Source: Maricaulis sp.
Lineage (GTDB): Bacteria > Pseudomonadota > Alphaproteobacteria > Caulobacterales > Maricaulaceae
DNA length: 64,000 nt
Assembly (NCBI GenBank): GCA_017643585.1
Contig: JAEPND010000001.1
Location: 1 to 64,000 of the forward strand
Direction of reading: 5' to 3'
The notes below the pieces were generated by a model that made no database searches, was not told the DNA's origin, and saw only the letters and a program-made list of their open reading frames with translations. Shown piece after piece: positions 17,367 through 25,319 of the stretch (position 1 is the stretch's first letter; every line of letters begins with the position of its first letter). Both the position numbers and the translations under genes were made by a program.

Positions 17367-17912
17367 ATGTTCAAACGTGTTCGTAACAGCGTGACGGCCA
17401 GGCTGCGCCGCTGCCTGCGCAATGAGGACGGGGCGACGGCGGTTGAATTCGCCATGATCGCAGCGCCATTTTTCTTCTTGCTGTTCGCGATGCTGGAAGT
17501 TGCTACGGTGTTTTTTATCGGCACAGTGCTTGAGAACGCGGTTCTGGAGACCGCGCGCCAGATCCGCACGGGCCAGGCCCAGACGGGCGGCACGACCCGC
17601 GAAACCTTCATGGACGAGATCTGCGACCGCATCGCCGTCATTGGCAATTGTGATCGCCTGTTGCTGGACGTGCAGGTCTTCGAGGATTTCGGCGATGTCG
17701 ACCAGTCCAGCCCGGTGCAGGAAGACGGCTCGCTGGATACCGCCGGCTTTGGCTGGGACCCGGGTGATGCCGGCGATATTGTTCTGGTACGTGTCTTCTA
17801 TCGCTGGTCGCTGATGACACCGTCCTTCGGGATCGGCATGGCGAACATGGAAAACAACCAGCGCCTGATCACCTCTGCGACCGTATTCCGAAACGAGCCG
17901 TTCGATGACTGA
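17367..17912 (+). CDS. tadE: TadE-family pseudopilin
   Basis: This 181-residue protein has a basic cytoplasmic leader and the TadE-type segment EDGATAVEFAMIAAPFFFLL, followed by a membrane helix (about 28-52). The periplasmic part contains two Cys (EICDRIAVIGNCD) that could form a disulfide. TadE proteins are processed by CpaA/TadV and act as minor pilins or assembly factors. It follows the Pil_N gene after four bases and overlaps the next TadE-like gene by eight bases, so the three form one operon. Confidence 0.87.
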   Translation: MFKRVRNSVTARLRRCLRNEDGATAVEFAMIAAPFFFLLFAMLEVATVFFIGTVLENAVLETARQIRTGQAQTGGTTRETFMDEICDRIAVIGNCDRLLLDVQVFEDFGDVDQSSPVQEDGSLDTAGFGWDPGDAGDIVLVRVFYRWSLMTPSFGIGMANMENNQRLITSATVFRNEPFDD

Positions 17913-18444
17913 TCGTATTCTCGCCTTCCTGCAGCGCTTGCGGCGCGATGATCGCGGTATTTCCGCGGTCGAGTTCGCCATCATCGCCCCGTTGATGCTG
18001 ATCATCTATCTGGGGTCTGTTGAGGTGTCCCTGGCCCTGTCGATCGACCGCAAAATCACCAGCACCGCCAGCGCAATCGCTGACCTCGTAGCCCAGGACG
18101 ATGTCATCACCGACGACGAGATCGTCGACATTCTCAATGCAGGTAATGCCATCATCGTGCCCTTCGATTCCGGTCCGCTGCAATTGCGGGTCAGCAGTCT
18201 GCTGATGGATGGCGATGGCGATGTCGAGGTCCAGTGGAGTGACGCCTCGGGCATGGCGCCTCTGGCCGAAGGCAGCTCGATCAGTACCCCGGATGGGGTT
18301 TTGCAGACCAATCGCTCGGTCATCATGGTCGAGGTCGAATACCGCTACCACACCCTGTTCTCGCAACTCGGCATGAGCCATTTCGATATCAGCGAGATTT
18401 TTTATCTGCGCCCGCGCCGCTCGATCGTCGTATCGCGCTCCTAG
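17905..18444 (+). CDS. Second TadE/TadF-like pseudopilin
   Basis: This 179-residue protein repeats the pattern of its neighbour: a basic leader (LQRLRRDD), the prepilin-like segment RGISAVEFAIIAPLMLIIYL, one membrane helix and a periplasmic domain with an acidic stretch (VAQDDVITDDEIVDILN). It is probably a TadF-type minor pseudopilin matured by CpaA. ATG 17905 overlaps the preceding gene. Its TAG stop lies in the CTAG that an IS element used as target; since the target is duplicated the gene is intact. Confidence 0.82.
   Translation: MTDRILAFLQRLRRDDRGISAVEFAIIAPLMLIIYLGSVEVSLALSIDRKITSTASAIADLVAQDDVITDDEIVDILNAGNAIIVPFDSGPLQLRVSSLLMDGDGDVEVQWSDASGMAPLAEGSSISTPDGVLQTNRSVIMVEVEYRYHTLFSQLGMSHFDISEIFYLRPRRSIVVSRS
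18441..18444. repeat. Left CTAG target-site copy of the IS element
   Basis: CTAG flanks the element here and again at 19278-19281. It supplies the stop of the TadE-like gene on the plus strand and of the transposase on the minus strand. Confidence 0.8.
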
Positions 18445-19207
18445 GTCGTGGACTCATAACTTCTGGCCCAGAGGCGTGTTGATGCGAGGGCCACGGCAGC
18501 GAGGAAGTTTCTAGCCAGTTTGTCGAAGCGCGTAGCGCACCGGCGGAAGTGTTTGAGTTTGCAGAAGAAGCGTTCGACCAGATTGCGCTGTCGGTAGATC
18601 GGTTTGGACACGGAGCGCTGAACCTTTCGCCGCCTCTGGGTCGGGATGTGGGCTGTCGCACCGATGGCCTCGATGCCTTCGACCAGGGCGCGGGCGTCAT
18701 ATCCGCGATCTGCGACAACATGGCGGGCCCGGGTCAGGCTGGCGATTAGCTCAGCGCCGACACCCTGGTCGGAGGCCTGTCCCTGCGACAGGCCCAGACG
18801 GATGGGCAGTCCGCGTTCGTCGACTATGGCGTGGATCTTGGTACTCAGTCCCCCGCGAGAGAGACCGATGGCGTTATCCGGGCCCCCTTTTTTCCACCGG
18901 CGGCGTGCTGGTGAGCGCGGATGATCGAGCTGTCGATAAAGGCCATGGATTCGGGCGATCGCTCGGACAACGCCCTGAAAACACTGATCCAGACCCCGGC
19001 CTTCGCCCAGCGGTTGAAGCGGTTATAGACCGTCGTGTAAGGGCCGTACCGACCTGGCAGATCCCGCCAAGGCGAACCCGTGCGCAGGATATAGAAAATC
19101 CCGTTGAGAACCCGGCGGTCATCCGTGCGCGGCACCCCGCGCGGCTTGTTCGGCAGAAGCGGCGCGATGATCACCCACTCCGCATCGCTCAAATCAAATC
19201 GGGCCAT
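18441..19207 (-). CDS. IS5-family transposase made by -1 frameshift
   Basis: The first frame (18845-19207, 120 residues) starts with MARFDLSDAEWVIIAPLLP after an AAGGAG site and carries the first catalytic Asp in MAFIDSSIIRAHQ. It stops at 18845. A slip of -1 at A-AAA-AAG (18887-18893) joins it to the second frame, which I read as GGPDNAIGLSRGGLSTKIHA onward. That part holds the second Asp in VVADRGYDA and the Glu in QRNLVERFFCKLKHF. The second frame has no stop inside the element; it ends on TAG at 18441-18443, made by the target CTAG. The whole product is about 255 residues, normal for the family. Confidence 0.87.
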
Positions 19208-19277
19208 GATCCAACTCCTTCAAGGAGCTTGAATCACGACCCGACTGATTTGGGAATCCAGTTTATGGGTACAGAAC
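18445..19277 (-). mobile_element. IS5-family (IS427/IS870-like) insertion sequence
   Basis: This 833-bp element is bounded by imperfect inverted ends (GTCGTGGACTCATAA at the left, GTTCTGTACCCATAA read inward from the right; 11 of 15 match) and by CTAG repeats. It carries one transposase in two overlapping frames. Size, DDE motif, frameshift and CTAG target fit the IS427 group of IS5. IS870 of Agrobacterium is known to need a CTAG target to gain its stop codon, and the same holds here. It looks intact and potentially mobile. Confidence 0.9.
18887..18893 (-). other. Slippery heptamer for transposase frameshift
   Basis: The minus strand reads A AAA AAG in the frame of the first transposase ORF, the classic -1 slippage sequence. 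The -1 frame downstream is the conserved C-terminal half of the transposase. Confidence 0.8.
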
Positions 19278-19281
19278 CTAG
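19278..19281. repeat. Right CTAG target-site copy of the IS element
   Basis: This copy supplies the stop codon of pabC on the minus strand. Confidence 0.8.
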
Positions 19282-20063
19282 GCCAGCGCCTGCTGCAAAC
19301 GCCGGTGCAAGGCCTCGTCACCACCGATGCTCACGGCGCCGACACGCTCAACCGGCACCACCCCCATCAGGGCATTGGTAATGAAAACGGCGTCTGCACG
19401 CTCCAGCTCTGACAGATCCGCCGTGACTTCCTCGATCTCGAACGTGTCGAGCAGATGCGCGCGTGAGGTTCCAGGCAGGGCCGCACATGCCAGCGAGGGC
19501 GTTTTCAACTGCCCGCCGGCAGACCAGATCAGACTGGCGCAATCTGCACAGGAGACACGCCCCCTGGCATCCAGCATCAACCCCATATCGAAACCCTGCG
19601 CCCGTGCGGCCTGACGCGCCATGACATTGTCGACATAGCTGAGCGTCTTGTGTTGCGTCGTCATTGATGACGCTTCCCGGCGAATATCAACGAGGCCGAG
19701 CGAGACCCGCTCCGGTGCGGGTGTCAGCGGGCTGGCATCCAGCAAGATGACAGGGGTAACCGGGTCGGGGCGCAGCAGGCCGCGCGCGCCCTCGCCCACA
19801 CTCATGGACAGTCGCAGGGCCAGGCGGTCCGTGCCTGCCGACTGTGTCAGCAAGGGCAGTGCCGCCCCGAGATCAAATGCCTCGAGACTCAGACCGAAGG
19901 CCCGGCAACTGCGGGTCAGCCGGGCGAGATGCAGGTCCAGACGACGCACCCTCCCCTCGACACAGGCCAGGGTTTCAAACAGTCCGTCACCCAGCAAAAA
20001 GCCCCGATCCGCTGGTGGCAGGCCGCGGAGCTCCCTCCATTCACCTGTTTTCCAGATCAGCAT
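19278..20063 (-). CDS. pabC: Aminodeoxychorismate lyase (class IV aminotransferase fold)
   Basis: This 261-residue PLP enzyme of fold type IV has RGFLLGDGLFETL near the N-terminus, the PLP Lys in TTQHKTLSYVDNVMAR and the conserved SCADCASLIW (usual S-N-x-F-x variant) and ITNALMGVVPV. PabC turns 4-amino-4-deoxychorismate into p-aminobenzoate for folate. The upstream pabB, overlapping by seven bases, supports PabC over branched-chain or D-amino-acid aminotransferase. Its stop lies in the duplicated CTAG at the IS border, and the insertion did not change its reading frame. Confidence 0.85.
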   Translation of the reverse strand: MLIWKTGEWRELRGLPPADRGFLLGDGLFETLACVEGRVRRLDLHLARLTRSCRAFGLSLEAFDLGAALPLLTQSAGTDRLALRLSMSVGEGARGLLRPDPVTPVILLDASPLTPAPERVSLGLVDIRREASSMTTQHKTLSYVDNVMARQAARAQGFDMGLMLDARGRVSCADCASLIWSAGGQLKTPSLACAALPGTSRAHLLDTFEIEEVTADLSELERADAVFITNALMGVVPVERVGAVSIGGDEALHRRLQQALA

Positions 20064-21361
20064 TCGCTCGCCCCCAACGCGGCTTTCAGCGCAGAGGCCT
20101 TGGCCAGCGTTTCCTCGTACTCCGCAACCGGGTCGCTGTCGGCAACGATACCGCCGCCACTGCGGATTTCCGCCTGCCAGCCCGTCTCACCACGCGCAAG
20201 CGACGCCGTTCGGATCATGACATTCAAGTCCATATCCCCATCCGGCGTCATCCAGCCAAGGGCCCCGCAATAAGGACCGCGCGCCTCCCCTTCGAGCTCG
20301 GCAATGATTTCCATGGCCCGCACCTTCGGCGCTCCGGTAATCGAGCCGGGCGGGAAGCTGGCCCGCAACAGATCGATCAGATCGCAGTCCTCCCGCAGCC
20401 GGCCGGTCACATCCGAGACCAGGTGATGGACATTGGCAAAGCTCTCCACCTCGCACAGACGGGGCACCTCAACCGACCCGGCCTGGCAGACCCGCGAGAG
20501 GTCATTGCGCATCAGATCCACAATCATCAGGTTTTCCGCGCGGTCCTTGTGCGAGGCGAGCAAGTCCGTGCGCATCTCCTGGTCCTGCGTTAAATCTGCC
20601 ATGCGCGGCCGCGTGCCCTTGATGGGGCGGCTCTCCACCAGCCCGCTCTTGACCGAGAGAAAACGCTCCGGCGAGTTGGTCAGGATCACATCATCCTCGG
20701 CGAGACGCAGATAGGCGGCATGAGGTGCCGGGCTGGCCGCACACAGACGCTCGAATACTGCATAGGGCGTATCTCCCGCCGGCAGATCGACATTGAAACG
20801 CTGGGACAGGTTGACCTGGAAGACATCGCCGGCATGAACGTAGTCGCGTGCCCGACGCGCAGCCGCGAGATAATTCTCCCGCTTCCAGTGCGCCTTCCAG
20901 ATCGCACGCTGAGCCGGTTGAGGGCGCAAGCCATAGGGTCGCCCCAGCGTGTCCACGAAGTCTTCCACCAAGCTGTCATCAGTGCCGTAGACACGGATTT
21001 CCGAGCTCGCGCGGTCCAATTCGGCCCAAACGGGATAGTGCGCCATTGCGATCGCAGGCCAGGCGGGCATGAATTTCGGAAGACGCTCGAAGGCGCCGGC
21101 GAGGTCATAGCCCAGCAATCCGGCCCACAAGCCGCTCTCCCGGGCTCGAAACCGTTCGCCAAACCGCTCATAGTCAGTCGCATTGGACCCGATGAGGACC
21201 TCATCCGGGCGGGCAAAGATCCGCGCCCGTCCGCTCTGGCCATCATGCAGAAGTAGCGCCTGGGTCTCGGCTTCGAAACCGGAAAATGCCGAAAGCGGAT
21301 CGCACCAGGGCAAGACCCGGGCAAGCTTCGGCGAACTCTGTGCAGGCATGGTCGGCGTCAC
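20057..21361 (-). CDS. pabB: Aminodeoxychorismate synthase component I
   Basis: This 434-residue protein has the chorismate-binding fold in its C-terminal part (about 150-425). Motifs seen are GDVFQVNLSQRF, the PIKGTRPR loop, NLMIVDLMRNDLSRV, the SFPPGSITGAPKVRAMEII signature and RSGGGIVADSDP. It makes aminodeoxychorismate from chorismate with a glutaminase partner that is not in the window. GTG 21361 overlaps the upstream phosphatase stop as GTGA and has a GGAG site; ATG 21349 is possible. The PIKGT motif marks PabB rather than anthranilate synthase. The operon order is phosphatase-pabB-pabC. Confidence 0.9.
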   Translation of the reverse strand: MTPTMPAQSSPKLARVLPWCDPLSAFSGFEAETQALLLHDGQSGRARIFARPDEVLIGSNATDYERFGERFRARESGLWAGLLGYDLAGAFERLPKFMPAWPAIAMAHYPVWAELDRASSEIRVYGTDDSLVEDFVDTLGRPYGLRPQPAQRAIWKAHWKRENYLAAARRARDYVHAGDVFQVNLSQRFNVDLPAGDTPYAVFERLCAASPAPHAAYLRLAEDDVILTNSPERFLSVKSGLVESRPIKGTRPRMADLTQDQEMRTDLLASHKDRAENLMIVDLMRNDLSRVCQAGSVEVPRLCEVESFANVHHLVSDVTGRLREDCDLIDLLRASFPPGSITGAPKVRAMEIIAELEGEARGPYCGALGWMTPDGDMDLNVMIRTASLARGETGWQAEIRSGGGIVADSDPVAEYEETLAKASALKAALGASEC

Positions 21362-22128
21362 CGCTCCAGCCAGCGCTCGCGCAGAGCGTCCCGCTCTGCA
21401 TCGGTAATGCTCAGCGTCTCGCGCAGATAGCGGTCAACATCGCCGATCGTCGCGAAGGCCTCGTCAAGCAGGGCACCATCGACACCCAGAAACGTCCGAA
21501 GCGCCGCTTCATCGATATCCTTGCCCAGCTGATCCTGCATCCTCGCCTGCACTTTCGGCACCAAAGTGTCGTAATCGACCGCGGTATTGGTCAGCTCGTA
21601 ATCGACACGCGCTGTGTCGTAATCGACGCCCAGTTCGCGCAAGACCAGGGCACAGAATATACCCGTACGATCCTTGCCCGCAGCGCAGTGCACCAGGAAC
21701 CCGCTGTCCGCCTCGCCCGAGGCCAGCGCCTTGAACGCCTCACGAAAGACAACCTGGTTGCCCTCCTCCATCGGGATGCGGCGATAGGCTGACAGCATGT
21801 AGCCCTTCACAGCCTGCGCGGAGAGATCACCCTTGCGCATGAATTGGAGATGCGGCGGCTCGGCATGATCATCATGATCTGAATCAATCACCCGCAAAGC
21901 CAGCGCAGCGTCCCAGTTGGACGGCTCCAGCTTGCGTTCGCGAGGCCGACGCAGATCCGCCACCACGGCAATTCCCAGGGATTTGAAAAAGTCCCGGTCC
22001 GCCTCGGACGAGCGTGAAAAATGTCCCGAACGGTACAATCCGGTCCGGACACGAGCACCATCCAGACCTTCATAGTCATGGAAATGACGAAAGTTATGCA
22101 CGCCTTCAAGCGGAGTTACACGAGTCAT
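21358..22128 (-). CDS. Tyrosine/serine phosphatase (DSP-like)
   Basis: This 256-residue protein of the bacterial Y_phosphatase3 family opens with the conserved NFRHF and TGLYRSGHFS segments. It carries the catalytic P-loop HCAAGKDRTG (CX5R, about residue 150), with VADLRRPRER before it. Such enzymes act on phosphotyrosine proteins or phosphoinositides in the cytoplasm; the natural substrate is unknown. It overlaps pabB by four bases, so it is co-translated with the folate genes, with no obvious functional link. Confidence 0.87.
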   Translation of the reverse strand: MTRVTPLEGVHNFRHFHDYEGLDGARVRTGLYRSGHFSRSSEADRDFFKSLGIAVVADLRRPRERKLEPSNWDAALALRVIDSDHDDHAEPPHLQFMRKGDLSAQAVKGYMLSAYRRIPMEEGNQVVFREAFKALASGEADSGFLVHCAAGKDRTGIFCALVLRELGVDYDTARVDYELTNTAVDYDTLVPKVQARMQDQLGKDIDEAALRTFLGVDGALLDEAFATIGDVDRYLRETLSITDAERDALRERWLER

Positions 22129-22177
22129 GGTCTGGACCTAGTCGACGGGTTGATCCGGGGCAAGAGCGGCTCCCCGA

Positions 22178-22795
22178 TTACGCTATTCTGTCACGAACAC
22201 GCGGCAAAACCGACTGGTAATTGGCAATCAGCGACCGTTCCTGCGCGACCAGCTCCACAAAGGCGAGGCGCATGAAGGACAGCTTTCCTGTGATATCGTG
22301 TTCCTCGAAACTCTCTTCGTTGAAAAAGAAAGTCTCCGCAATCATTTGCCAGGTGGTAGCCGTGCCCAGCTCCTGCACGGAGTACAGACGCGCGACATCT
22401 GCCATCAGGTCAAAGTCCAGCTGGTCGAGGGCGCCGGTTTGACCCGCATAGGTCCAGGCCACATCGGAGAGAATGGGCGGGCTGATCCCCTGCGGCAGGG
22501 ACGGCATCACGGTTTCCAGCAAGCCACCCCGCGATGGCAGATCCCCGCTGCGAACCTGTTCTTCCAGTTCTCCCGGCGCCTCGGCGATGGTCGCGTGATA
22601 CTCCGCCGCCTGTTCCAGCGCCTGCAGATTGGTGTCCAGCTCTTCAACGATGCGTTCAAGAGCAAGCTGGGCGGCCTGATCCTCATGCCGCGCCTCTCGC
22701 CATTCATTGACGATGAAGCCCAGCACGACCGCGAACACGATCAAGACAGCTTCGAGTGCCGCGCGCGGCAGCCAGGAGGGCATGTAGAGCTTCAT
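22178..22795 (-). CDS. DUF6090-like single-pass membrane protein
   Basis: This 205-residue protein has one N-terminal membrane segment followed by a charged helix (ALEAVLIVFAVVLGFIVNEW then REARHEDQAAQLALERIVEEL). The helix is then extended (LDTNLQALEQAAEYHATI). This pattern, hydrophobic segment ending in NEWRE followed by a coiled helix, is like the DUF6090 family, whose function is unknown. ATG 22795 lies four bases after the AMP nucleosidase stop, so it is translationally coupled. The frame is open to 22942 only because it overlaps amn in another frame. Confidence 0.6.
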   Translation of the reverse strand: MKLYMPSWLPRAALEAVLIVFAVVLGFIVNEWREARHEDQAAQLALERIVEELDTNLQALEQAAEYHATIAEAPGELEEQVRSGDLPSRGGLLETVMPSLPQGISPPILSDVAWTYAGQTGALDQLDFDLMADVARLYSVQELGTATTWQMIAETFFFNEESFEEHDITGKLSFMRLAFVELVAQERSLIANYQSVLPRVRDRIA

Positions 22796-22799
22796 GACA

Positions 22800-24263
22800 C
22801 TAGCGGAATGGCGGTTCGTCGAAACTGCGCAACTTGCGCGAATGCAACGCCGAGGCCTCGTCGCGCTTGAGGATCTCGATGGTCTCGATGCCCGCCGCCA
22901 GGTGCTCGCTGACGGAGCGCTGGTAGAAGAGATTGGCCGCACCCGGCAGTTTCAGCTCGCCATGCAGCGGCTTGTCGGACACACAGAGTAGCGTGCCATA
23001 GGGCACGCGCATGCGCAGGCCATTGGCCGCAATCGTCGCACTTTCCATGTCCACGGCAATAGCGCGCGACTGGTTGATACGGCGGGCCTGGGCGGCGTAG
23101 CGCAATTCCCAGTTCCGGTCCGCATAGGTCGCTACGGTTCCTGTCCGCAGACGGGATTTGAGATCTTCCTTGCTGTCTCCGCTGACACTCGCGACAGCGT
23201 TTTCCAAAGCGATCTGGATCTCCGCGATCGGCGGGATCGGAACCTCGACCGGAATGTCCTCGTCCAGCACCGCGTCATAACGCAGATAGGCGTGCGCCAG
23301 CACATAATCGCCGAGGCGCTGCGAGTGGCGCAGGCCACCACAGTGACCGATCATCAGCCAGCATTGCGGGCGCAGGACAGCCAGGTGGTCGGTGATATTC
23401 TTGGCGTTGGACGGACCGACACCGATATTGACCAGCGTGATACCGCGTCCACCCGGTGCCTTCAGGTGGTAGGCCGGCATCTGGAAACGCCGCCAGGGCG
23501 CGCCTTCCACCACGGCGTGGGCATTGGGCGTATTGGCATCCACCGTCACGTTGCCGGCCGCTGAGAAGCTCTCATAGTGATTGTCTTCCTTCAGCTGACG
23601 AATGGCCCAGCTGGTGAAGGCATCCACATAGCGGTGGTAGTTGGTAAAGAGGATGAATTGCTGAACATCCTCGTACGGCGTGCCGGTATAGTGGCGCAGG
23701 CGCTGCAGCGAATAATCGACACGCGGGGCGTCGAACAAGCTCAGAGGGCGAACCTCGCCCGGTGCGCTGGGCTTGAGACCATTGGGACGATCATCATCAA
23801 TCTTGGACAGGTCCGCATAGGGGAAGTGACGCACCAGCTCGGCAGGGCTGGCCGCATTCATGTCCAGGTCGTCGGCACCATCAAGCACGTAGGAGAAGGG
23901 TATCTCCGTATCGGACGGGCCGACCTCGATGGTGACTTCATATCCGTCGTTGAGCAGTTCGAGCTGTTCGATCAGATAATCGCGGAAATGGGCCGGATTG
24001 GTGATCGTGCTTTCGTAAATCCCCGGGTCGGTGAACTTGCCAAAAGCGCGGCTGACCGGTGGCGGCGGGCCGTCCGGCAGATAGCTCACGCGCAGGGCCG
24101 GATAAACAAAAGCCCCGGAAGCGCGATCATCGGCGCTAGGCGGGGCTCCTCCGTCCAGGAATATCTTCAGTGCCGTTCGAAGACGGTCGACAGACGCCTG
24201 ATAGAGCGCATTGAGCTGATCTACGGCGTCCTGGGGTGTGGTCGCAGTTTTAAACTCTGTCAT
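22800..24263 (-). CDS. amn: AMP nucleosidase
   Basis: This 487-residue enzyme has the N-terminal AMP-nucleosidase domain (about 10-175) and a nucleoside phosphorylase-like catalytic domain (about 230-450). Seen are VEGAPWRRFQMPAYHLKAP, the GVGPSNAKNITDHLAVLRP segment, MIGHCGGLRHSQ and DMESATIAANG with the catalytic acidic pair. It splits AMP into adenine and ribose 5-phosphate in the cytoplasm and so balances the adenylate pool. ATG 24263 follows a GAGG site. It is divergent from a crotonase gene and heads a small operon with the DUF6090-like gene. Confidence 0.92.
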   Translation of the reverse strand: MTEFKTATTPQDAVDQLNALYQASVDRLRTALKIFLDGGAPPSADDRASGAFVYPALRVSYLPDGPPPPVSRAFGKFTDPGIYESTITNPAHFRDYLIEQLELLNDGYEVTIEVGPSDTEIPFSYVLDGADDLDMNAASPAELVRHFPYADLSKIDDDRPNGLKPSAPGEVRPLSLFDAPRVDYSLQRLRHYTGTPYEDVQQFILFTNYHRYVDAFTSWAIRQLKEDNHYESFSAAGNVTVDANTPNAHAVVEGAPWRRFQMPAYHLKAPGGRGITLVNIGVGPSNAKNITDHLAVLRPQCWLMIGHCGGLRHSQRLGDYVLAHAYLRYDAVLDEDIPVEVPIPPIAEIQIALENAVASVSGDSKEDLKSRLRTGTVATYADRNWELRYAAQARRINQSRAIAVDMESATIAANGLRMRVPYGTLLCVSDKPLHGELKLPGAANLFYQRSVSEHLAAGIETIEILKRDEASALHSRKLRSFDEPPFR

Positions 24264-24388
24264 CGCGCACCTCATGCACGAAATCGCGGCGGCGGTAAAT
24301 GGGAGATTGCGCCAACGATCTCATTTTCCTGCCGACTTGGCATCTCGGCCCAATACGCCCAATCTGCGCGCAAACGGGAGTCGATTAA

Positions 24389-25195
24389 ATGAGCCAGAGT
24401 TTCAGAGATCGGGTCGAGATCTCGATCGAGAACCACATCGCCCACGTCGAGATGGTCCGCGAGGACAAGCTGAACGCACTGGACAGCGACATGTTCGACG
24501 CCCTGATCGAGGCGGCCGACTGGCTGGGCGCACGGACCGATGTCCGGGTGGCGGTCCTGTCCGGACGCGGACGGATGTTCTGCGCCGGCCTGGACTTCAT
24601 GAGTTTTGCGGCGATGGCGGGCGAGCAGGCGGATCGTGCCTTGCCGCTCGAGGAGCGAACGCACGGTCTTTGCAACAAGCCCCAATTCGCCGCCTATGCC
24701 TGGCATGAATTGCCGGTACCCGTCATTGCTGCCATTCGCGGCGGCGCACTCGGTGGCGGCCTCCAGGTCGCGCTCGGTGCAGATATGCGCATCGCGACCG
24801 GGGACGCGAGGATCGCCATCGCCGAGACCCAGTGGGGACTGGTCCCGGACATGTCCGGTTTCGCGCTCGCGCGCCGATTGTTGCGCGATGATGTCCTGCG
24901 CCAGCTGACCTATACGGCCCAGCGCATCGACGGCGCAGAGGCCTGCTCCCTTGGGCTGATCACTGAAACGGCCGACGATCCGGTAGAACGCGCGTTCGAG
25001 ATCGCCCGGCAGATTGCTGCTCGCAGCCCGCCTGCCATTCGCGGCTCGAAGCGGTTGATCAATGGCCTGGACGACCAGTCCTCCGGCGAGATCCTGATGG
25101 CGGAATCGCGCGAACAGCAGGCCGTGATCGGCACGCCACATCAGGTCGAGGCGGTGATGGCCAATCTTGAAAAGAGAGAGCCCGTTTTCGACTGA
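24389..25195 (+). CDS. Crotonase-family enoyl-CoA hydratase/isomerase
   Basis: This 268-residue protein has the crotonase fold with the oxyanion-hole segments RGRMFCAGLDFMSF and AIRGGALGGGLQVALGADMRIA. The acidic position that is Glu in true hydratases falls in AIAETQWGLVPDMSG, where Glu and Asp are both available. It acts on acyl-CoA thioesters in the cytoplasm. No beta-oxidation partners are nearby, so the exact reaction (hydration or isomerisation) cannot be read from context. ATG 24389 is the only good start; it diverges from amn. Confidence 0.85.
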   Translation: MSQSFRDRVEISIENHIAHVEMVREDKLNALDSDMFDALIEAADWLGARTDVRVAVLSGRGRMFCAGLDFMSFAAMAGEQADRALPLEERTHGLCNKPQFAAYAWHELPVPVIAAIRGGALGGGLQVALGADMRIATGDARIAIAETQWGLVPDMSGFALARRLLRDDVLRQLTYTAQRIDGAEACSLGLITETADDPVERAFEIARQIAARSPPAIRGSKRLINGLDDQSSGEILMAESREQQAVIGTPHQVEAVMANLEKREPVFD

Positions 25196-25319
25196 TCGCG
25201 CACTCTGATTGCGCCGTCTCTGAAAATACATGCCGCCATGCGCAAATGTGTGTTGGCGTGATCTCCTGCGGCCTGTATCCACGCCGCTGCCCGATTTTGG
25301 CGGGAGAAAGGAGATTACC

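Noticed and set aside
25196..25319. Lysine riboswitch before lysAC
   Set aside because: The leader is only about 120 bases and shows no terminator or anti-terminator pair; the riboswitch would need more sequence.
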